Below, in pieces: positions 1-5,128 of a stretch of DNA of 5,681 bases. Under the pieces are notes generated by a model. It ran no database searches and was not told the origin of the DNA. It worked only from the letters and a program-made list of their open reading frames with translations. Positions within the stretch are counted from its first letter, which is position 1. Each line of letters begins with the position of its first letter. The stretch is taken from the NCBI GenBank assembly GCA_012270525.1, contig JAAXIE010000101.1, forward strand, positions 1 through 5,681, given 5' to 3'. A program made the position numbers and the translations under genes. This DNA comes from Dehalococcoidia bacterium (GTDB lineage: Bacteria > Chloroflexota > Dehalococcoidia > UBA3495 > JAAXIE01).

Positions 1-168
1 CCGACACGTTCCGTCATAGCTGCCTCACAATCCGATATCGTTACCCCCCATAATAGCAACCCCAGGCTGGCCCCGTTCCAGGGGAACCCTGCCACATGCG
101 GCCTACGAGACCAACGACTCTGCTAAAATGACACAAAGCCCGAGGATTTTGATGTAGGGGCCCAAGAC
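1..168. other. Upstream region without a supported gene
   Basis: I see no convincing coding region here. One plus-strand frame stays open over positions 1-126, but it has no start codon or recognisable protein content. A short inverted repeat (GTTCC, 3-nt spacer, GGAAC, positions 75-87) is too small to call a terminator. The stretch probably holds the 5' control region of the protease gene that starts at 169, with the purine-rich TAGGGG at 155-160 as its likely ribosome binding site, 8 nt before the ATG. Confidence 0.5.
121..129 (+). promoter_or_regulatory. Possible extended -10 promoter element
   Basis: The sequence TGCTAAAAT fits the extended -10 pattern TGnTAnaaT and sits about 40 nt upstream of the ATG at 169, a plausible distance for a short leader. 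No good -35 hexamer lies 16-18 nt upstream. It is one of the few AT-rich patches in this GC-rich window, which is the main reason to list it. Treat it as a weak candidate for transcription of the aspartic protease gene. Confidence 0.22.
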
Positions 169-525
169 ATGGGAGTGTTCAATTGGCCGCTCAGGCTGAC
201 AAGCCCAGACGGGCAACATTCATTGGACCTGGAAGCGATGGTGGATACGGGTGCGAGCTATACCATCGTGCCATCACGCCTGCTTCGGCAACTAGGTGTG
301 GAGCCTTTCGATACAATCTCGCTGGTGCTGGCAGACGGGCGTCCCATCGAAATGGGCTTAGGACGAGCTACCGCTACGATCGACGGCAGGAGTGAACCGA
401 CTCTTGTAGTTTTCGGAGAGGATAACGCTCGTCCTCTCTTGGGGGCCTATACACTTGAAGGCCTGCGACTCGCGGTCGACCCCGTGCACCGGAAACTTAT
501 CCCCGCCACCACCGCTTGGGCCTAG
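169..525 (+). CDS. Retropepsin-like (clan AA) aspartic protease, small bacterial/archaeal type
   Basis: This 118-residue protein resembles single-domain retroviral-type aspartic proteases of clan AA. Such proteins act as homodimers, each chain giving one catalytic Asp. The active-site signature Val-Asp-Thr-Gly-Ala-Ser is at residues 25-30, with Asp26 as the predicted catalytic residue, followed by the hydrophobic Tyr-Thr-Ile-Val-Pro strand. Near the C-terminus, Leu-Leu-Gly-Ala-Tyr-Thr-Leu-Glu-Gly-Leu and Val-Asp-Pro-Val-His-Arg-Lys-Leu-Ile-Pro match the closing block usual in this group. The length (roughly 110-130 residues) is normal and there is no signal peptide or membrane segment. The ATG is supported by TAGGGG 8 nt upstream and by the family-like Met-Gly-x-Phe start. 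The gene is convergent with grdB and probably unrelated to it. The substrate is unknown; relatives are often annotated only as hypothetical or as AF_0612-type proteases. Confidence 0.82.
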   Translation: MGVFNWPLRLTSPDGQHSLDLEAMVDTGASYTIVPSRLLRQLGVEPFDTISLVLADGRPIEMGLGRATATIDGRSEPTLVVFGEDNARPLLGAYTLEGLRLAVDPVHRKLIPATTAWA

Positions 526-547
526 AAGACCCCGACCAGAGCAAGCG

Positions 548-1819
548 TCACGTCTGCAACGCTTCCAAAGCCTGCATCACCAACTGCCTCCGCAACTCCT
601 TCTCCTCATCAGGAGTGACGTTGGCGTCGCCCAGGACGTGCACTATACCGTGGCCCAAAACTACGCGGTTCGCCCCCACCATGCGGGCCACCGGGGCCAC
701 GGACGTGACCTGGGCCACCGGGATGCCAGCCTTCTCCAGTTCGGTTGCTATCGCAGCACCGCTGCGAGTGGACGTCCCTCAAGCCGAGGTCAGGACGACC
801 GCATCCACCCCCGATTCCTTGAGCTTCTGCGCCATCTCGCGACCGAGTCGACGGCTGTTGGCCAGCGGGTTGGCCAACCCCGACGTGGACAGGAACTCGT
901 CGAAGACCTTCCCGATGACGCCCGCTTCCTCCATCTCCCGAAGAACGTCCACGGGCACCAAGCGATCGGGGTCCTGCTGCACATACCGGGTGTCGTAACC
1001 ACGATGGGCCACCTCGTAGTCCTCACCCCTCAGGTCGGCCACCTCCGAGATGTCGTAGGAACCCCAGATGTGGGCCGCATAGTTGGGAATCCGGTCAGGA
1101 TTGCCCTTGGGCACCAACCCTCCATCAGTGACCACAGCAATCGTCGCTCCAGCCAGGTCCTCAATGGGGGCCGGGGCTTCCACAGGCTCGAAGGTCGTGA
1201 CCACCAACTCCGACTCGAAGTCCTGGCCACTGCCCTTGGCTAGGGCCATTGCCACAAGGCGCTCGGCACTAGTCTCTTCCACCATTTCATCGCGCAGGAT
1301 TCCCCGCGGAAAGTACCCATCGTCGCCGGGACGACCCACTGGGTCTCCTGCTACGAGCTTACGGGCGAGGGCGCACATGCGCTCCATAACGTCCTTCATC
1401 GCGGCGGCGTTGGCACCGGAATCGATGATGCACAGGTCCTGCCTGTAGAGGTCAACCCCTGGATTCTCCCCAGCCATCCCAGTCACAGCGGGAATCCCCA
1501 ACTCGTCCCGCACTGCAGCGCACAGATGGCCCGCAACGATGCCATACCTCCCCGCCTCGAAACAGGGCCCGGCAACGAACAGATCGACCTTACTGGCCTT
1601 CACTGTCTCCAGCACCTGATCGGTGATGGCGGTCAAGTTCTCCGCCCCATAGTTGTCACCACATACTAGGGTGGTGACCACGAGCGCATCAGGCCCCATG
1701 ACCTGCTGCAGCAGGCGACCAGGCCCCAAAGGGCCGTCGTGCTTCTCAAGAGGCGTCCCAGCCTGCTCCTCGCCACCGAGGCCACCGAAGAACTGGTTGA
1801 GATAGTGAACTATGCGCAT
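548..1819 (-). CDS. grdB: Glycine/sarcosine/betaine reductase, selenoprotein B subunit (GrdB-type), Sec at residue 347
   Basis: This is the substrate-specific selenoprotein of the protein B component, which with GrdE binds the amine and passes its carboxymethyl group to GrdA. The full product is 423 residues if the UGA at 781-779 is read as Sec347; clostridial GrdB is about 435. The N-terminus (Met-Arg-Ile-Val-His-Tyr-Leu-Asn-Gln-Phe-Phe-Gly-Gly) is a hallmark of the family. Other blocks are Cys-Gly-Asp-Asn-Tyr (53-57) and Ala-Gly-Pro-Cys-Phe-Glu-Ala-Gly-Arg-Tyr-Gly (83-93). After the UGA the frame continues for 76 residues through Glu-Lys-Ala-Gly-Ile-Pro (362-367), Val-Gly-Ala-Asn-Arg (381-385) and Glu-Glu-Lys-Glu-Leu-Arg-Arg (405-411), ending ...Leu-Gln-Thr as the family does. 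A SECIS-like hairpin follows the UGA. The usual Cys residues of Sec-x-x-Cys-x-x-Cys are Ser350 and Ser353 here. A strong AAAGGAGG supports the ATG. Sequence alone does not separate GrdB from the sarcosine (GrdF) or betaine (GrdH) versions. Confidence 0.93.
751..781 (-). promoter_or_regulatory. Selenocysteine UGA codon and bacterial SECIS hairpin in grdB
   Basis: The Sec UGA is at 781-779. After 11 nt the mRNA folds into a perfect 7-bp stem (UCGCAGC with GCUGCGA, positions 767-751) closed by the triloop GGU (760-758). The loop begins 18 nt after the UGA, and a G stands in its first two positions, as bacterial SECIS elements recognised by SelB require. From memory, the GGU loop and its distance are close to those of the E. 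coli fdhF element. The hairpin lies inside coding sequence, so it is constrained by both roles. Confidence 0.85.
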
Positions 1820-1827
1820 GGTGGTCC

Positions 1828-1835
1828 CCTCCTTT
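1828..1835 (-). promoter_or_regulatory. Strong ribosome binding site of grdB
   Basis: The mRNA has AAAGGAGG 8 nt upstream of the ATG at 1819-1817, a near-perfect Shine-Dalgarno sequence and the strongest in the window. It fixes the start of grdB, and it suggests grdB is translated independently of grdE, whose stop is 48 nt upstream. Confidence 0.85.
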
Positions 1836-1867
1836 GCCTGCGCCCCATGCCCCTGGGAAATTGCTCT

Positions 1868-3130
1868 TCAGTACACGAACGACCTGATGCGGGATGCCCC
1901 CTGCTGGTTGGTGGCTCCACAGACGTTGGCCGCCGAGACCTCGCGCAACTCCCCCAAGGCGGCTGCCGTGGCAGCACTGCCAGCGATCACACGCTGAGGC
2001 TCCGGCGTGCTCCATTTGGTGTCCATGCCTCCGCAGTAGACGATTGCATCCACCTCCGGGAAGTTGAACAGCAGGGCCGACTCCGCACGGCGGTCCTGCG
2101 ACATGTCAGTCACCTGCACCGCGGTGCGCATTCCCAAGCCCTCGCACAGCCGCGCCGTCTCCGCCATGTCGGCGTGCGGGGCCCCACCGCCATACTTCGT
2201 CAGGACCACAACGTCGGCCCCGAGGTTCCACTTGGCCAGTTGCGAGGCCATCATGCAGTTGCGGTTCCGGTCGTCGCCGTCGGAAGCCGCCATGGTGGCG
2301 ATGGTCCCCACGAAGTTGATTTCGCCAACGGCGTGCTTGCGGTACAACTCCAGCACCACGGGATGATTCTGGTAGAAATAGGTCTCTACCTGCATGTTCT
2401 GGTAGGCGCACACCAAGGCCCCGTCCAGCCATTCGTTGGGATGGAGAGGCACGGGCAACATGCCAGCGGTATTGTTGCCGTAGAGCACCTGCTCATCCAC
2501 CTCCGCCACACGCTGGCGCGACTGGATCTGAGCGATGTAGGCCACCCGGGGCAGGGTGTTCCGACCAGCAGAGGCAGGGCCGTCCAGGTCGAATACCTCA
2601 CGATGTGCAGGGGTTAATCCCTCGGATGCCAAGGCGAGATGCACTGCTGCCTTCGCCGACGCGGCCCTCAGGGCGTGCAGCCGGGCCCGGCGCGGGAGGT
2701 CGGGGATGACGTGGGGTGCTATCACCACGTGCTGCAGACCCCCGAAGGCAGTGGCTTCGGCTGCTGGGCCGCTCATTTCCAGCATCTTGCCCGCGGCCAC
2801 CGGAGCGGACTCGTCCAACACCGTGACCGCCACCCCGCGGAGTACGTTGGTGACCCCTTGGCCCGCCACCGCATAGGGACCCAGTATGCCTGGGAAGTCG
2901 GAACCTGAACCGGCTTCCTTGGCTCGCGGCTCCAGTATGTCGAACACGATGCCGAGGCAACACGACTCACCGGGGGAGACGCTCTCGATACCCACGCTCT
3001 CCAACCGCCGGTCCTCCAGCAGCAGACTGGTCAGGGCCTGCCTGCTCACTTCCAGCCGCTGGCCTTCCAAGGCGGTATGATCCCCGAAGGCCACCTCGGA
3101 GACGGGATGTATCGAGAGGGTCAGGTGCAT
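1868..3130 (-). CDS. grdE: Glycine/sarcosine/betaine reductase component B, alpha/beta subunit proprotein homologue (GrdE-type)
   Basis: This 420-residue protein is the GrdE/GrdG/GrdI-type partner of GrdB in the substrate-binding protein B. Family blocks are Pro-Gly-Glu-Ser (53-56), Asp-Ile-Leu-Glu-Pro-Arg-x-Lys (64-71), Phe-Pro-Gly-Ile (79-82), Met-Ser-Gly (119-121), Trp-Leu-Asp-Gly-Ala-Leu-Val (234-240), Gln-Asn-His-Pro-Val (254-258), Glu-Leu-Tyr-Arg-Lys-His (261-266), Asn-Phe-Val-Gly (272-275) and the C-terminal Gly-Ala-Thr-Asn (405-408). Length is typical. In clostridial GrdE the chain is cut at an Asn-Cys about residue 241-242, leaving a pyruvoyl group. Here that segment reads Leu-Val-Cys241-Ala-Tyr-Gln-Asn and is about three residues shorter in my recalled alignment, so the canonical site seems lost. 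Asn291-Cys292 lies in a different block. The ATG has a modest GGGAG 6 nt upstream. The gene sits 25 nt after grdA and 48 nt before grdB. Betaine- or sarcosine-type paralogues are equally possible. Confidence 0.88.
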   Translation of the reverse strand: MHLTLSIHPVSEVAFGDHTALEGQRLEVSRQALTSLLLEDRRLESVGIESVSPGESCCLGIVFDILEPRAKEAGSGSDFPGILGPYAVAGQGVTNVLRGVAVTVLDESAPVAAGKMLEMSGPAAEATAFGGLQHVVIAPHVIPDLPRRARLHALRAASAKAAVHLALASEGLTPAHREVFDLDGPASAGRNTLPRVAYIAQIQSRQRVAEVDEQVLYGNNTAGMLPVPLHPNEWLDGALVCAYQNMQVETYFYQNHPVVLELYRKHAVGEINFVGTIATMAASDGDDRNRNCMMASQLAKWNLGADVVVLTKYGGGAPHADMAETARLCEGLGMRTAVQVTDMSQDRRAESALLFNFPEVDAIVYCGGMDTKWSTPEPQRVIAGSAATAAALGELREVSAANVCGATNQQGASRIRSFVY

Positions 3131-3136
3131 GGTCTG

Positions 3137-3141
3137 CTCCC
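3137..3141 (-). promoter_or_regulatory. Ribosome binding site of grdE
   Basis: The mRNA carries GGGAG 6 nt upstream of the ATG at 3130-3128, inside the 25-nt gap after the grdA stop. It is weaker than the grdB site but well placed, and supports this ATG as the start. Confidence 0.55.
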
Positions 3142-3155
3142 AGCAGTGCGGGCGG

Positions 3156-3620
3156 CTACCGGCCAGCCTCCAGGCGCACTTGGCGCAGGGTGGTGGCTAT
3201 CTCGTCCGCGTCGATGGCTAATTCTGCCAACGCGATATGCTCCTCGTAGATATCAGGGGCGATCTGCTCTTTGATTTCCGCTTCGGTCACATGGTACACG
3301 GGCAACCTGAGACCGATGCCCGCCAAAGGCCCGGCCCACGTCGGGTCTCCTTGGGTCACGGTAATGCCGTAGAGGCGACTGCTTTCGGGGTTGGGAGTGC
3401 CCAGGAGCACCACCAGGTCGGCCCCGTTCATCCTCTCCACGACCCGCTTGATTTCTTCTTGACCATCCAGGTCAAGGGCTCCTGCCGATGTTCAGACAAA
3501 GCAGTGGGTGGCTTCCAAGGCCACCTGCGCTCCCGCGCTCTGCGCGCAGAGGGCTAGAGATGCACCCTGCACGCCATCGCGCTCCCCCAGGACGATGGCC
3601 CATTTCCCTTTCAGTTCCAC
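3156..3620 (-). CDS. grdA: Glycine/sarcosine/betaine reductase selenoprotein A (GrdA), Sec at residue 43
   Basis: GrdA is the small selenoprotein shared by glycine, sarcosine and betaine reductases; its Sec receives the carboxymethyl group from protein B and delivers it to protein C. The product is 154 residues when the UGA at 3494-3492 is read as Sec43; the clostridial protein is about 158 with Sec at 44. The redox motif is Cys40-Phe-Val-Sec43-Thr, followed by Ser-Ala-Gly-Ala-Leu-Asp-Leu-Asp. Further family blocks are Gly-Glu-Arg-Asp-Gly (12-16), Asn-Gly-Ala-Asp-Leu-Val-Val-Leu-Leu-Gly, and Gly-Asp-Pro-Thr-Trp-Ala-Gly-Pro-Leu-Ala-Gly. The GTG start at 3620-3618 is chosen because GAGGTG lies just upstream and the next residues match the family N-terminus. 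An apparent GTG start at 3440 lies downstream of the UGA and would remove the active site. The 9-nt gap after grdC suggests coupled translation. A SECIS-like hairpin follows the UGA. Confidence 0.95.
3458..3494 (-). promoter_or_regulatory. Selenocysteine UGA codon and bacterial SECIS hairpin in grdA
   Basis: The Sec UGA is at 3494-3492. After 15 nt the mRNA forms a perfect 7-bp stem, CUUGACC with GGUCAAG (3476-3458), around the 5-nt loop UGGAU (3469-3465). The loop starts 22 nt after the UGA and has G as its second base, both within the described bacterial SECIS pattern. The hairpin encodes part of the conserved Leu-Asp-Leu-Asp-Gly-Gln segment just after the Sec. Confidence 0.87.
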
Positions 3621-3625
3621 CGCTT

Positions 3626-3631
3626 CACCTC
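3626..3631 (-). promoter_or_regulatory. Ribosome binding site of grdA overlapping the grdC stop
   Basis: GAGGTG overlaps the UGA stop of grdC (3632-3630) and ends 5 nt before the GTG start of grdA. The site decides the grdA start upstream of the Sec codon and implies that ribosomes finishing grdC can re-initiate on grdA. Confidence 0.7.
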
Positions 3632-5087
3632 AAGAGACTGGGTTGCGTTCCACAATGAAGGACATACCGTCGGACATCTGGGTCATGCGACCGAGAAAGA
3701 GGCTGCCCTTGGCTAGGAACATTGCACGCTGAATGTCGCCAGCCATGATACGCTCTATTGCGTGCCCGAGAAAGGGCACCGCCGACGCGATGTGGCCTTG
3801 GGTGGGAGAAAACCCGACCATCCCGTGCCGGAGAGTAAAGTCGGGGACTTCCTCGCGGGCAATCTGCCCGCCCAAGACGGCCATGGCAGCTATCAGCCTG
3901 TAGTTCTGGGCTGGCACGTCACCCGATGAGGCTGGCTCGGTTATCTCCGGGTTATGCAGTTCGGTGGCGTATTTGTCCACGTCAGCAAAACCGAGGCCCA
4001 AGCGGGCCAGGGGTTCCTTCACGAGACTGCTCAAGATGGCCTGCTGGGATGAACCTGTGCCCACCGTGTGTCGGCCCACAGAATCGAGGCGCAAGACCGG
4101 ATGAAGGCCGTCGTCAGCCGACACCAATACGGCCATCCCCACCAACACGTCTTCCAGCACCGGCATTCCGGCCTCAAGGTGGCCTTGGAACTTCATTCCC
4201 AGCTTGGCCAGTGAGCAGCCACCTACCACCGCCACCTGCTCATACAAGCCCGAACTCACCAGGGAAGCGGCCATCACCAGTCCGTGCACTGGTCCGCAGC
4301 AGAAGGCCTTGACGTCCGCACCAGTTGCGTTGCTGCATCCGCAGCCCTCGGCCACAGCCTTGGCCAGATTGCCTCCACCGCGCTGGTAGCGGTCTCCGAC
4401 AGCTTCTTCACCACAGTTGATGACATAGTCGATACTGTTGGGGTCTACGCGGTCGTCACACAGCAGGCTGTGCAGCGCAGCTACCGCGGTAGCCTTGCAG
4501 GACAGGTTCTCCAGCAGCACTTCTGCCGTAAGTGAGGCATCTTCAGCATGCCCCGAAGAGATGCAGCCCACGAGCTGGCCATCCCTCAGGTGAAGGGGCA
4601 GGCAGCCTGCCGTCGGGTCTCCGAGCCTGCCCTGGATGCTCGCCAAGTCCTCCACGGACGTGTTCACAGCCGACCCGTCAACAAGCCCCATGCAACTCTC
4701 GCTGGATGCAGCCTCATGGGCGAACTCCTTTTCCAGTGACACGAGGTTGAAGGGGTCGCAGGACTTCAGCAGGGCGTAGAACCCCTGCTCAGCGATTATT
4801 CGTCCGTGCGGGCCCTGCCGCGACACCTCACCGATAGCGCCATACCAAGGGCGATCGATATCCCGCAGCTTCTCGGGGTGGAAGTCCCCCAACAGGACCC
4901 TGTGCGGGGGATAGGCGACGGCCTCTTCGAAGCTCCTCAGGCGGCTACGGATGGCTGGAAGGGTTCCCGGTTCCTTGATGGCTTCACGCCTTGGTTTGGA
5001 ACCGTGCTCGACCAGACCGGGCGTGTGGGCTAGGAAGAAGCGAACGCCCACAAGAACCGCTTGCCGTGCCCCGTTCCGGGTTGTCAT
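3630..5087 (-). CDS. grdC: Glycine/sarcosine/betaine reductase component C, beta subunit (GrdC)
   Basis: GrdC belongs to the thiolase/KAS III-like fold and, with GrdD, forms protein C, which takes the acetyl group from GrdA and yields acetyl phosphate. The protein has 485 residues, slightly under the usual length of about 510. The N-terminal Leu-Ala-His-Thr-Pro-Gly-Leu-Val (19-26) and Arg-Ser-Phe-Glu-Glu-Ala-Val-Ala-Tyr (51-59) match family signatures. The nucleophile-like cysteine is in Phe-Cys263-Cys-Gly-Pro-Val-His-Gly; the second Cys (264) replaces the Ala I recall in clostridial GrdC. Strong C-terminal blocks include Val-Gly-Arg-His-Thr-Val-Gly-Thr-Gly-Ser-Ser (337-347), Pro-Thr-Gln-Gly-His-Ile (428-433) and Gly-Ser-Leu-Phe-Leu-Gly-Arg-Met (461-468). 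No good Shine-Dalgarno precedes the ATG at 5087, so the start could be a few codons further in, but no later than the conserved Leu-Ala-His-Thr-Pro. The gene lies 41 nt after the unknown upstream gene. Its usual partner grdD is not in the window. Confidence 0.93.
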   Translation of the reverse strand: MTTRNGARQAVLVGVRFFLAHTPGLVEHGSKPRREAIKEPGTLPAIRSRLRSFEEAVAYPPHRVLLGDFHPEKLRDIDRPWYGAIGEVSRQGPHGRIIAEQGFYALLKSCDPFNLVSLEKEFAHEAASSESCMGLVDGSAVNTSVEDLASIQGRLGDPTAGCLPLHLRDGQLVGCISSGHAEDASLTAEVLLENLSCKATAVAALHSLLCDDRVDPNSIDYVINCGEEAVGDRYQRGGGNLAKAVAEGCGCSNATGADVKAFCCGPVHGLVMAASLVSSGLYEQVAVVGGCSLAKLGMKFQGHLEAGMPVLEDVLVGMAVLVSADDGLHPVLRLDSVGRHTVGTGSSQQAILSSLVKEPLARLGLGFADVDKYATELHNPEITEPASSGDVPAQNYRLIAAMAVLGGQIAREEVPDFTLRHGMVGFSPTQGHIASAVPFLGHAIERIMAGDIQRAMFLAKGSLFLGRMTQMSDGMSFIVERNPVS

Positions 5088-5128
5088 GACTGGAGATTGG
5101 GGGTCCTGAACACGTCCCGGGGTGCCCT

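Noticed and set aside
1..126. Open plus-strand frame at the left edge as the 3' end of an upstream gene
   Set aside because: It is only 41 codons, shows no recognisable protein content and has codon use unlike the genes in the window; not enough to call a gene.
513..547. Inverted repeat CGCTTG / CAAGCG spanning both stop codons as a bidirectional terminator
   Set aside because: The stem is only 6 bp with a 23-nt loop and no T-run on either side; it is easily explained by chance.
455..1243. Long plus-strand open frame of 262 codons opposite grdB
   Set aside because: It is antisense to grdB, whose family identity is clear. Its translation is low-complexity in Arg, His, Pro and Gly, as expected of a shadow frame in GC-rich coding DNA, and it also overlaps the protease gene.
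779..1819. grdB as a complete 346-residue gene or a nonsense-mutated pseudogene
   Set aside because: Family sequence continues past the UGA in frame to a normal C-terminus, and a SECIS-like hairpin follows the UGA.
2255..2260. Asn291-Cys292 of GrdE as the pyruvoyl cleavage site
   Set aside because: It lies in a later block, after Asn-Phe-Val-Gly, about 50 residues from the known cleavage region, and aligns with an Asn-Trp in my recollection of clostridial GrdE.
1739..2617. Long plus-strand open frame of 292 codons opposite grdE
   Set aside because: It lies antisense to grdE and has the His/Arg/Gly-rich composition of a shadow frame, with no recognisable motif.
3156..3440. A 94-residue gene starting at GTG 3440
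   Set aside because: The upstream in-frame sequence carries the GrdA N-terminus and the Cys-Phe-Val-Sec active site, with a proper ribosome binding site before the GTG at 3620.
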